Below, piece by piece: positions 1 through 9,067 of a stretch of 64,000 nucleotides of DNA. The DNA comes from Poriferisodalis sp965221945 (lineage in GTDB: Bacteria; Actinomycetota; Acidimicrobiia; Acidimicrobiales; Poriferisodalaceae): positions 744,001 to 808,000 of the forward strand of contig NZ_OZ244925.1 of assembly GCF_965221945.1 (NCBI RefSeq). The letters are read 5' to 3'. The translations under genes were made by a program, and so were the position numbers. Positions within the stretch are counted from its first letter, which is position 1. Each line of letters starts with the position of its first letter. Under the pieces are notes generated by a model. That model saw only the letters and a list, made by a program, of their open reading frames with translations, ran no database searches and was not told the origin of the DNA.

Positions 1-3000
1 GCGGAGTTGCCGGTGACATAGGCGCCGTATTCGGTGTTCTCCCACTCGTCACCATAGAAATCGGAGTACTGCTCCACAATCAGCGTGGGACGGTCCTGCC
101 AGCCGCCGTCCAGCCAATGGACCGGCACCGCGATGGAGCCCGCTTCCGCGATCTTGGTGTTCGTCACCGCGTCGACCGCAGCGGTGCACACCACCGCTGT
201 GAACTGCGACGCGACCCTGTGGATGACCGGATCGGTGTACGGCTCGGCTGCTGGTTTGCCCGGGACAGGTTTACCCCGGACAAGGGTCCCCGCGGCTTCC
301 TTTTGCACAAACGCGTTGTAGTCCTCTATGTCCCCCGATGTGGGCAGTATTCCGCGTTGTGTGACGAATACCAGCCTGAACTGGTCTCCCACCTCGGCAC
401 CGTCGGGGATGTGCAGCCAGCTCGTGGTCACCGGGACACCGCGGGCCACGAAGGGGGCATTGTCGTTGACCACGGTGTACACCGCCAACTCCAGCACATC
501 GCCGTTTGTGTCCGCCGACAGGCTGTCGAGGCCCTTGCCCCGGTAGAACGCGTCCGCCAAGCTGGCGCCCGACACAGCGCCCGAGTCCTCGCTGTTGCTG
601 GAGGTCTTCGCCAGCCGGTGCGCGGTGCCGCGGTTGTGGCGCCACACCAGCACGTAGGAGGTGTCAGGCGCCAGATGCGTGTCCGGCGGCGCCTCGAAGA
701 AGCTGTGGCCGGCCGCGAACTCGCTGGGGCTGAGGAGGTCGAACAGCTTGGCGCCCGGCAGCCCGCCCGCGTCGGCGTACACAGACACCGACACCGACGA
801 CGGGCTGTCGGGGAGCCTGCCGTCGGAGCCCTCGATGTTGACGCCGATCCCCTGAAGCCGGTACCCGTACAACGCGGCATCGGACTCGGAATCATCGGTC
901 TCGCAGCAACCGGTGGTAAAGCCCTGGGTGAGCACTGTGTCGGTGCTGTCGGCACTCACGTGGCTGTTGTCGGTTTGTCCGAGGTTTTGGACCATGGCGG
1001 CGAGGGGCTCGCCGAAGACGGCCATCAGCGGCGGGTCGCATCCGAACTCGGTTGCGTCTGTTGTGCCGTCGATGCTCACCCCGGTCGCGGCCGGCGCGTC
1101 CGCCGAGGTGGAGGTGGTGCAGGCGTGGCGGCTCAGGATTACGCCGCCCATCCGCTCGACCGAGCTGATGTCCTGGAAGAGCACGTATGAGTTGCAGGTC
1201 TCTGCCATCGTCATTTCGTCCGTCGTACACCCTCCGGGCACGGTCGCGCCCTGGGGGGCGGTGAACTCGTTGATGCCGAATATCTGGCGTGTGCTGGTCA
1301 TGCGGAACAGCTCGTCGCCCCCCGAGCGCACCTGCCAGGGGTTGGTGAAGCCCCCGTTGCGGGTTGTGGTGTCGTCGAGGCTGAACGTGACGCCGCGGAG
1401 GAGGTAGCGGTCCGCGGTCCCGACGGTGAACGCGACGCGGGGCTTGTCGCCGACCGACACGACTTCTTGGCCGTCGCCGGGTTGGGTATAGGTCGAGGCC
1501 AGGATGCCGCTTTGGCGCTGGGCGCCGTTGACGGCCATGCGCAGCACGCCGGTGTCCGAGCCCTTGTCCTGGAGCGTCGCTGCGGTCTCGCCGCCGGGGT
1601 CTTCATTGTCGGAGGTCGTCTCGTTGATCGACAAAGAGGCCCCGAAGCCTGACAGCACGACGAAGTAGTCGACGCCCTGGTACGCGAACGCGCCGGGCGG
1701 GGCGGTGAACTCGTTGAGGCCCACGGCGAACGAGTTCGGGTTGGCGAACTCGAACAGCTTGGTGTGCGCGGCCGCGGCGCGGCCGAACCCGGGCGGGGGC
1801 CCCGCCCACAGCGACACCGTCAAATCCGCGGGGGCTGCGGCCAGGTCGATCGACACGCCCGAGATCTCATAGCCCTGCCCGTGGGCGCCCAGCTCGAACC
1901 CCATCGCGTACTGGGCGGTGATGTTCTTGGCGGCAACGGGCGTCTGGGAGGTGTTGGCGACCAGCATCGACGCCGACAGCCGCGGCGCCAACGCGGCCAG
2001 CGGCCCGAACGGCAGGCTCGTCACCGCCTCGGCGGTGCCGCCCAGATCGACGAACGACACCTCCACCTTGACCAGCTGGCCGACATCAGCCGCCACACGC
2101 CGATAACGGGCCGACCCGTCGCCCACCGCAGTCTCGACGCCGGTCACGGCATCGACCCGCACCCACTGGTAGGAGAAATCGGGCTGGATGCCGGTGGTGT
2201 CCACGCTGCCCACATTGGGGAGCCCGTCGGGATCGCCGATACGCGAGGCGTCCACAGCCAAGATGCCCGGATCCTCCGCCGAGGCCACCACCCGCGGCGC
2301 GCCGGTGGCGTTTTGGGTGTGCCTGCCGTACACCGCGATCTCCAGCGCATTGCCGCCCGAGTCGACCGTCAGGCTGGAAAGGCTCGCGCCCCGATGGAAC
2401 GCGTCCGCGATGGAGAACCCCGCCAGCGCGTCGGTGTCCTCGCTGTCGCTGGAGGTCTTCGCCAGCCGGTGCGCGGTGCCGCCCAGGTGGGCCCACACCA
2501 GCACATAGGACGTGCCCGCATCCAGCGTCGTTCCCGGCGGCGCCTCGAAGAAGCTGTGGCCCGCCGCGAACTCGGAGGGGCTGAGCAGGTCGAACAGCTT
2601 CGCGCCCGGCAGCCCGCTCGCATCCGCGTGCACCGCCGCCGACACCGACGACGGCCCGTCGGGAAACTTGCTGTCGGAGCCCTCGACGCTCACCCCCAAG
2701 CCCAAGAGCTCGTAGCCGTCCGAGTGGGGGCCGGTGGTGAAGCCCTGGGAGAGGACCGTGTTGGTGGTGTCGGCGGTGGTGTGGCTGTTGTCGGTCTGGG
2801 CGAGGTTCTGGACCATCGCGGCGAGGGGCTCGCCGAAGACGGCCATCAGCGGCGGGTCGCATCCGAACTCGGTTACGTCTGTTGTGCCGTCGATGCTCAC
2901 CCCCGCCGCCGTGGGCGAGTCCATTGCGGTGGAGGTGGTGCAGGCGTGGCGGCCCAGGATGACGCCTCCCATCCGCTCCACCGAGCTGATGTCCTGGAAC

Positions 3001-4444
3001 AGGACGTATGAGCCGCTTCCGGGCACGGTCGCGCCCTGGGGGGCGGTGAACTCGTTGATGCCGAATATCTGGCGTGTGCTGGTCATGCGGAACAGCTCGT
3101 CGCCCCCCGAGCGCACCTGCCAGGGGTTGGTAAAGCCCCCGTTGCGGGTTGTGGTGTCGTCGAGGCTGAACGTGACGCCGCGGAGGAGGTAGCGGTCCGC
3201 GGTCCCGACGGTGAACGCGACGCGGGGCTTGTCGCCGACCGACACGACTTCTTGGCCGTCGCCGGGTTGGGTATAGGTCGAGGCCAGGATGCCGCTTTGG
3301 CGCTGGGCGCCGTTGACGGCCATGCGCAGCACGCCGGTGTCCGAGCCCTTGTCCTGGAGCGTCGCTGCGGTCTCGCCGCCGGGGTCTTCATTGTCGGAGG
3401 TCGTCTCGTTGATCGACAAAGAGGCCCCGAAGCCTGACAGCACGACGAAGTAGTCGACGCCCTGGTACGCGAACGCGCCTGCCGGGGGCGGTGAACTCGT
3501 TGAGGCCCACGGCGAACGAGTTCGGGTTGGCGAACTCGAACAGCTTGGTGTGCGCGGCCGCGGCGCGGCCGAACCCGGGCGGGGGCCCCGCCCACAGCGA
3601 CACGGTCAAATCCGCGGGGGCTGCGGCCAGGTCGATCGACACGCCCGAGATCTCATAGCCCTGCCCGTGGGCGCCCAGCTCGAACCCCATCGCGTACTCG
3701 CTGGTGATGTTCTTGGCGGCAACGGGCGTCTGGGAGGTGTTGGCGACCAGCGTCGACGCCGACAGCCGCGGCGCCCCCGGGAGGCCCCCCGGTCCACAGG
3801 GAGACGCTCAGGCTCGACGGGACCGCGGCCAAATCGATGGAGACGCTCGATATCTCGTAGCCCTGGCCGTGACTCCGCAGGTTGAATTTCATGGCGTAAT
3901 CACTGGTGATCATCGCCGTGGTCGCAAACGAGGCCGTGTTGGAGACCAGGCTCGACGGCGACAGCAGCGTCGGTTCGGCGATGGGGCCGAAGGGCACGCT
4001 GGTCACAGCCTCGGCGTTGTCGTCCCGGTCCGTGAACGAGACTCGCACCTTGAACTTCTTGCCGAAATCGGCTTCGACGAGCTGGTACCTCTGCGAGTCG
4101 GTGCCCACGTTCGTCTCGTTAGAGCCGTCGACCCGGATCCACTGGTAGGAGAAGTCGAAAATGAATCGGCCGTCGTCCGGATCCCCGACCTCGGTCTTTC
4201 CGGGAGCTGTGCCATAGGGCAGCCCGTCGGCGTCCCTGATGTCCCAGGTGTCGGCCGCCAGAATGCCGGGGCTCTCCGCGGAGACCACGATCCTCGGCAG
4301 GCCGGTCGCGGCGTTGTTCACCCGAGCCTGGGCGTGGGCGGGATTCTGGCCGTCAGCGAACCACAGGACGCCCGCCAGCGCGGCGACGACGCCCAGTCCG
4401 ATAACCAGCAGCGGGAGCGTGCCAACACGCCGGGAGGCGGTCAT
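1..4444 (-). CDS. Large secreted repeat surface protein, partial, with two frame breaks
   Basis: The frame opens at an ATG at 4444 and has no stop before the left edge, so the C-terminus is missing. Residues 8-28 are hydrophobic and AHAQA near residue 38 looks like a signal-peptidase site, so it is probably exported. Domains repeat down the protein: an Ig-like module with SYQWIRVDG and KVRVSF (about 4330-3970 and 2200-2000), modules resembling 'choice-of-anchor R' domains (GYEISxVSIDL, YxLxGIxVxIEGSD, SFFEAPP), and a last module with FTAVVCTAAVDA near 150-230. The frame shifts at about 3776 and again at a G-run near 3483; the frame from 3480 to 1 is fully open. Function is unknown; an adhesin or surface-layer role is inferred from export and repeats. 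The breaks may be mutations or assembly errors in repeated DNA. Confidence 0.72.
1233..1989. repeat. Near-identical internal repeat, copy A
   Basis: This 757-bp stretch matches 3018-3775 with only a handful of substitutions and one inserted base in the other copy. Copy A is fully in frame with the surface-protein gene. The two copies start 1785 bp apart, and the flanking DNA (for example 975-1200 against 2790-2985) is also related but more diverged, so the underlying unit is a larger tandem duplication. Confidence 0.9.
3018..3775. repeat. Near-identical internal repeat, copy B, disrupted
   Basis: This is the second copy of 1233-1989. It has one extra base in a G/C run at about 3479-3486, which breaks the frame. 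Its right end at 3775 is exactly where the upstream coding frame changes again and a different domain is joined on. A copy edge that coincides with a frame change suggests recombination between repeats or a misjoined assembly. Confidence 0.88.
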
Positions 4445-4632
4445 GACCTACCTCCGGCGAGGCGAACCCCAGAGTCGGGGGGGGCTGCCGCTGTGAGCGC
4501 AGCGGGTGAGGGGGCCGAAGCGTTGAGCATCACATGAGAAAGATTCATGAATAGTGGAAGCTAGTACACAGCGCTCGACCTCTGAACCGAATGCAGGGGG
4601 ACCGGCGCCGATATCTGCTAATCAACTAGGCC

Positions 4633-5508
4633 GTGACAGACACCGATTCGGCCGTTGACGCGGCCTTGGACGAGCTGCTGGACCTCTTGGATCTGCAGCA
4701 CAACGGCGATGGCCCTGACACATTTTGGGGCAAGGGATCCGGGTTCGACGAGTTCGGCCTGTACGGCGGACACGTGCTCGCGCAAGCGGTCGTTGCCGCA
4801 CAGCGCACGGTGGACGAGGGCCGGCTGATGAACTCGGTCCATGCCGTGTTCCTGCGGGGCGGCGACGGCATGGCCGATGTCGAGTACAGGGTCGACCGTG
4901 TACGTGACGGGCGGGCGTTCTGCACGCGCCGGGCGCAGGCGCACCAGTTCGACCGGCTGATCTTCGAGCTGATGGCGACCTTCCACGTGCCCGAGGAGGG
5001 ACCTGTCGACATCGAATGCCCGATGCCGTCCGATGTGGCCTCACCCGAGTCGCTGCCGACCTTTCAGGAGTGCATCGCCGAGGTGGGTCCGATCTTCGGA
5101 GAGCAGTGGTCGTACATGACCCGGCCCGTGGAATACCGGCTCGCATATGCGCCCTGGGCACCGACAGGGCCGTCGCCGCGCGGCGGCATCGACTACTGGT
5201 TCCGGGCTCCGCGGCGGCTGCCGGACGACCCGGCCATCCATGAAGCGGTGATCGCCTACATGAGCGACGACTGCCTCGCCGACAACGTGATTGTGCCCTA
5301 CGGGGTCACCTGGCTGGACGACGGCGTGCAGGTGGTCAGCCTGGATCACGCGATGTGGTTTCATGCACCCGCTCGTGCCGACGAGTGGATCTACTGCGAG
5401 CAGCGACCGCTGATGGCAGGCGGGAACCGAGGCACCGCCGAGGCCCGCTTCTGGCAAGACGGCCGCCTCGTGGCCACCGCCGTCCAAGAAGCCCTCGCCC
5501 GCCTTTGA
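4633..5508 (+). CDS. Acyl-CoA thioesterase II (TesB-like)
   Basis: This 291-residue protein matches the double-hotdog acyl-CoA thioesterase II family, which hydrolyses acyl-CoA to free acid and CoA. The N-terminal hotdog holds FGGxVLAQ-like FGLYGGHVLAQAV, then the family segments VHAVFLRGGDG and FDRLIFELMATFHVPEEGP. The C-terminal half has the family pattern VSLDHAMWFHAP followed by DEWIYCEQRP and the terminal GRLVATAVQE. The family length is about 280-300 residues, so it is complete. The start is a GTG; no better upstream start is visible before the divergent surface-protein gene. It stands alone between a divergent neighbour and a convergent small gene. The natural substrate cannot be told from sequence. 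Confidence 0.9.
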   Translation: MTDTDSAVDAALDELLDLLDLQHNGDGPDTFWGKGSGFDEFGLYGGHVLAQAVVAAQRTVDEGRLMNSVHAVFLRGGDGMADVEYRVDRVRDGRAFCTRRAQAHQFDRLIFELMATFHVPEEGPVDIECPMPSDVASPESLPTFQECIAEVGPIFGEQWSYMTRPVEYRLAYAPWAPTGPSPRGGIDYWFRAPRRLPDDPAIHEAVIAYMSDDCLADNVIVPYGVTWLDDGVQVVSLDHAMWFHAPARADEWIYCEQRPLMAGGNRGTAEARFWQDGRLVATAVQEALARL

Positions 5509-5549
5509 GAATCTCGGCGATGCGTGACCGCGACGGGTCAGCGACATCG

Positions 5550-5909
5550 TCACGCGCTGAGCTTGCCCACCTTCTCGGCGATGCCCAGCAACAGCTCGGA
5601 GTGGCCGGCCAGCGTCTCGGCCGTCTCGCGCTGTGATGCCTGGACTTCGCCTACCGATGCTTGGAGTTCGCGCTGCGATGTCTCGACTTCGCCTACCGAT
5701 GCTTGGAGTTCGCGCTGCGATGTCTCGAGTTCGCCTACCGATGCTTGGAGCTCGCGCTGCGATGTCTCGACGCGTCGCAAGGCCGCGCGCTGGACTGCGA
5801 ACGCTGCGTCGAGCGCCTCGCCCACCGGCGGGAGCGCATCGGGGACTTCGTCATCGGCCACGACATCACCGTACTGCGGTGCGCCACCGGCACCAAGCGC
5901 ATTTTCCAC
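5550..5909 (-). CDS. Small coiled-coil protein with tandem 14-residue repeats
   Basis: I do not recognise the family. The 119-residue product has an N-terminal acidic segment and then three exact or near-exact copies of (V/L)ETSQRELQASVGE at residues 47-88, followed by a decayed fourth unit. Glutamate, glutamine and leucine spacing fits an alpha-helical coiled coil. The start is a GTG at 5909, 10 bp past the stop of the truncated CoA-transferase on the same strand, so the two may share a transcript. There is no signal peptide or membrane segment. Codon use resembles the neighbourhood. A structural or oligomerising role is only a guess. Confidence 0.55.
   Translation of the reverse strand: MENALGAGGAPQYGDVVADDEVPDALPPVGEALDAAFAVQRAALRRVETSQRELQASVGELETSQRELQASVGEVETSQRELQASVGEVQASQRETAETLAGHSELLLGIAEKVGKLSA
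5646..5771. repeat. Three 42-bp tandem repeats
   Basis: Each 42-bp unit codes for 14 residues of the coiled-coil protein. The units are almost identical at DNA level, which suggests recent slippage or unequal crossing-over, so copy number may vary between strains. Unit length, absence of spacers and maintained reading frame exclude a CRISPR array. Confidence 0.9.
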
Positions 5910-5919
5910 CCAACGAGGC

Positions 5920-6663
5920 TCAGGCGATGATGCCGTCGGAGCGGAGCTTGGCGATGTCGGCGGGGGAGCGGCCCAGCTCGGTCAGCACCTCATCGGTGTG
6001 CTCGCCTTTATCCGGTGCCATGCGCTCCAGTTGTGTCGGCGTCTTGCTGAACCGAGCCGGAAAGCGAGCCGTGCGGACCTGGCCCACGACGGGATGATGG
6101 TGGGTGAGCACCGTTTCGTTGTGCTTCACCTGGGGGTTATTGAACACTTCGGTGATACTCAGCACGGGCGCGCAGGGAACGTCGGCTTCGGATAAGGCCT
6201 TGAGTGCGTCGGCTGTGGTGAACTCGCCGAGCAGCTTGGCGAATTCTCGCTGGTGTTCATTCGAGTTGCGTATCCGGGCCTCGCGGGTGGCGAAGCGAGG
6301 ATCGTCGGCCAAATGCGACACCCCCAGCTTCAGGCACACGCGGGCGTACTGTTCATCGGAGGGCCAGATGGCACCCACCCAGCCGTCGATCGTCTGCCAT
6401 GGGCTGTACCACTCGCTGTAGGTGGGCGTTCGCGGGGCCTCGGGCACCGACTCATTCCAGAAATAGTCGAGCCACATCCACGACAGCGTCGAATCGAGCA
6501 GGTTGACTTCAACGTGCTGGCCGCCAGCGCCGTTCGACCGGGCCAGCAAGGCCCCGAGGACAGCGTTGGCCCCCGTCATCGCCGTGGTCTTGTCTGCAGT
6601 AGCAGACTTGACGAAATCGCCGCCATGGACAACTGCATGAAAACGGTTTTTCCCCGACGTCAT
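5920..6663 (-). pseudogene. CaiB/BaiF family CoA-transferase, N-terminal deletion
   Basis: The 247 residues match only the C-terminal two thirds of a family III CoA-transferase (normal length about 400). Visible family features are the conserved Asp in ATADKTTAMT, the segment GQHVEVNLLDS, and the C-terminal KHNETV...GEHTDEVLTELG. The first roughly 150 residues, which make most of the CoA-binding first half, are absent, and the DNA between 6664 and the amidase stop at 6727 does not code for them. The in-frame ATG at 6663 has no good ribosome-binding site. I read it as a deletion remnant, although an internal start giving a stable fragment cannot be ruled out. A full-length fused homologue lies at 9068-11614. 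Confidence 0.7.
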
Positions 6664-6726
6664 GGCGCGTCGCGGCGTGTTCGCATGATGATCCGGCTCT
6701 CAGCGATGGAACGAGCGCAGCGTCGC

Positions 6727-8169
6727 TCAGAAGCCAGCGGGCCGCTGGAAGCCGTCGAGGGCCTCTTGCAAGAATCGGCCGACCGCCAGTGTCGTGCGGT
6801 CCTCCAGGAATGGTCCGGCGATCTGCACGCCGACCGGCAGGTCCCCAACCATTCCCACAGGTACCACCGTCGCAGGCAGCCAGGACACACCGGTGAGGCC
6901 CATCCACTTGATGATGTCGAAGTAGGGCCGGGTATCTCCATTCACGGTGATCCGGCGATTGGTGGCAGGACGGCTGTGATCGTGGCGGACCGCAGCGGTC
7001 GGGGTCACTGGCAGCAGCACCACGTCCCAATTGGTGAAGAAGTCCTCCCAGCGCCGACGCTGCTGCAGACGGCGTTCGTGCCAGCTCAGCCACTCCCGAT
7101 GCCGCATTGCGGCGTACCAGATGCCCAGATCGCCCTGAGGCTCGTCATTCGACGAGGCGATCTCTTCCAACTGCGCAAGCGTCCACGTACCGGCTTCGGC
7201 TGCCGAGAGCAGGTGCAGAAAGGTGTCGACTGCCTTTTCGTAAGTGAACGCCGGGCGAGCATGGGTGTCAACCCGGGCGCCCGCCTGCTCCAAGGCGCCG
7301 GCGGCTCCCAACAGCAGATCCCGGTACTGGGCGTCGATCGGGCATGACTCCTCATCTAGCCACACCGCCACCCGGAAGTCGGAGATGTCGCTGTGGCGGG
7401 CAGGTGGCAGATCCAGCGAGTAGGCCTTGGAGTTCCAGGCATCGGGCCCTGCGAGCACGTCGAGCGCCATCTCGAGGTCGTCGACGTCGCGAGCCATCGG
7501 GCCAGCCACGGCAATGTCGGCTTGGCTGAGCGTCCCCGGCATGCCAGGAATCTGACCGAGCGCCGAGACGACGCCGTAGCTCGGCTTGTGACCGCTGACA
7601 CCGGACCAGTGCGACGGGATACGGATGGAGCCGCCGATGTCGGAGCCAAGCTCGAGCGGCGTATAGCCAGCGGCCAGCGCGGCGCCTGACCCGCCCGAGG
7701 ATCCGCCGGGGGTGTGCTCGATGTTGTACGGGTTGGCGGTGGTGCCGTAGACCTCGTTGTAGGACTGGGCGTCGCCGGCGAACAGCGGCAGGTTGGTCTT
7801 GGCGAACACGATCGCCCCAGCCGCCTTGTAGCGGGCGACGGGGTCGGCGTCGCGTTCGGGCACGAATTCGGCCAGCGCCGGGGCACCCGACGTGGTGACG
7901 AGCCCCTCGGTCTGGAACGAGTCCTTGATGGTGATGGGCACACCATGCAGCGGCCCCAGTTCGTCGCCCCGCGCCACTGCCGCGTCTGCGGCGTCGGCGG
8001 CGGCCAGTGCCCGCTCGGCATCGACGGCGACGACCGCATTGATGGGACCGTCGAGACGGTCGACTCTCCCGAGCGCGGCTTCGAGCAGCTCCCGGGAGGA
8101 GACGTCGCCAGCAGCGATCGCGGCCGCAGTCTCCATCGTGGTGGCGTACGCGAAATCGTCTGCGGCCAT
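6727..8169 (-). CDS. Amidase signature family hydrolase
   Basis: This 480-residue enzyme has the Ser-cisSer-Lys amidase core: lysine in PITIKDSF, the glycine/serine signature GGSSGGSGAA, and the nucleophile region GSDIGGSIRIPS. Family members hydrolyse carboxamides; related proteins include GatA and aryl- or acylamidases, and the substrate here is unknown. The start at 8169 is preferred over upstream in-frame codons because AGGAGG sits seven bases before it and the protein then begins at the usual point of the family. The gene is upstream of the truncated CoA-transferase on the same strand. No gatC or gatB is present, so a role in tRNA amidation is unlikely. Confidence 0.9.
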   Translation of the reverse strand: MAADDFAYATTMETAAAIAAGDVSSRELLEAALGRVDRLDGPINAVVAVDAERALAAADAADAAVARGDELGPLHGVPITIKDSFQTEGLVTTSGAPALAEFVPERDADPVARYKAAGAIVFAKTNLPLFAGDAQSYNEVYGTTANPYNIEHTPGGSSGGSGAALAAGYTPLELGSDIGGSIRIPSHWSGVSGHKPSYGVVSALGQIPGMPGTLSQADIAVAGPMARDVDDLEMALDVLAGPDAWNSKAYSLDLPPARHSDISDFRVAVWLDEESCPIDAQYRDLLLGAAGALEQAGARVDTHARPAFTYEKAVDTFLHLLSAAEAGTWTLAQLEEIASSNDEPQGDLGIWYAAMRHREWLSWHERRLQQRRRWEDFFTNWDVVLLPVTPTAAVRHDHSRPATNRRITVNGDTRPYFDIIKWMGLTGVSWLPATVVPVGMVGDLPVGVQIAGPFLEDRTTLAVGRFLQEALDGFQRPAGF

Positions 8170-8331
8170 CTCTGGTCCTCCTGGTCCGACGAGTTCGTAG
8201 TGAGAAGTTCGTAACGAACAGTGCTGGCAACCTAGTTCGCCGCCTCTTCCCGCCGCCCGCCTGCGCCGACAGTGCGAAAACCGCTTGCTCGACGGGAGGA
8301 TCGTCACGACAGTGTGCTGGTGCGAAACTCT

Positions 8332-8994
8332 ATGAAATTTATCGTTATGCTGGTATGTCTGTGCTCCGTCAGCCTCGCTGCACCGTCGGCGGAGGCGACC
8401 GGTCCGGCGCTCACCCTTGGTGGCGTTGGACTTCCCGAGCGGCCGCCAACACGGGACCCGGCGCTAGCGGGCGTGCACATCGACGTGTCCAGCAGCGAAC
8501 CGGCCCATCGAGCCCCACAGGTCGGTGCCGCCGCCAATCGCGCCCTCTCGACGCTGTCCCTGCCTCGTCCCGTGCCGCGCTTCGCGCCCCCCGCAGCGCA
8601 CGTGCGAACGTTGGTCGGCATCGACACCTGGTTCTGGGTGCCCGCATTCCAGTGGCGCCCGATCGTTCGGTTTGTTGCTGCAGGCGGAGTTGTCGTGACA
8701 CTTGTTGCCACGCCGATCGCTCTGCAGCTGCGTCCCGGCGATGGCTCGGCGCTCGTTTCCTGCCCAGGACCGGGCTCGCCCTGGCTGGTGCCAGGGAGCC
8801 GGTCACTGTGCAGCCATGTGTTCCAGCGAGCTTCGACGGCGACAGCGAGCGGGCGCTACCGCGCCGCCGTGCAAGCGGTCTGGACGATTCGATGGACGTC
8901 CAGCACGGGCCTCAGTGGAGTCGTAGGGCCGGTCGTGGTCTCCAGGCCGGTGTCGCTGGTGGTCGCCGAGGCGCAAGCAGTGCTGAGCCGTTGA
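8332..8994 (+). CDS. Conserved secreted protein of unknown function
   Basis: The protein begins MKFIVMLVCLCSVSLAAPSA, a typical Sec signal peptide, then a proline-rich linker, then a compact C-terminal domain with TWFWVPAFQW, LRPGDGSALVSCPGPG, a second Cys in CSHVF and a late W...G pattern. A similar TWFWV/PGDG/C-GPG/C-H arrangement is known to me from uncharacterised actinobacterial exported proteins, but I cannot assign a function. In-frame GTG codons at 8314 and 8320 are possible starts and lie after a GGGAGGA; they would only lengthen the signal-peptide N-region. Thirteen-bp inverted repeats flank the gene (8229-8241 and 9035-9047). Confidence 0.6.
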   Translation: MKFIVMLVCLCSVSLAAPSAEATGPALTLGGVGLPERPPTRDPALAGVHIDVSSSEPAHRAPQVGAAANRALSTLSLPRPVPRFAPPAAHVRTLVGIDTWFWVPAFQWRPIVRFVAAGGVVVTLVATPIALQLRPGDGSALVSCPGPGSPWLVPGSRSLCSHVFQRASTATASGRYRAAVQAVWTIRWTSSTGLSGVVGPVVVSRPVSLVVAEAQAVLSR

Positions 8995-9067
8995 GCCCCC
9001 GGCCCAGACGACCGGCGACCAGCGCTGTAACAGTGGCGAACTAGGTTCGGCGCGATCACGAGCACCC

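Noticed and set aside
117..3011. Long plus-strand ORFs (117-1190 and 1764-3011)
   Set aside because: They are antisense shadows of the GC-rich surface-protein gene. Their products are rich in R, G, A and V without domains, while the minus frame shows clear repeated modules.
3476..3490. Programmed ribosomal frameshift in the surface-protein gene
   Set aside because: There is no slippery heptamer, and the identical copy A is in frame without the extra base, so an insertion or error explains it.
5646..5771. CRISPR-like repeat array
   Set aside because: The 42-bp units are contiguous with no spacers and encode an in-frame coiled-coil repeat.
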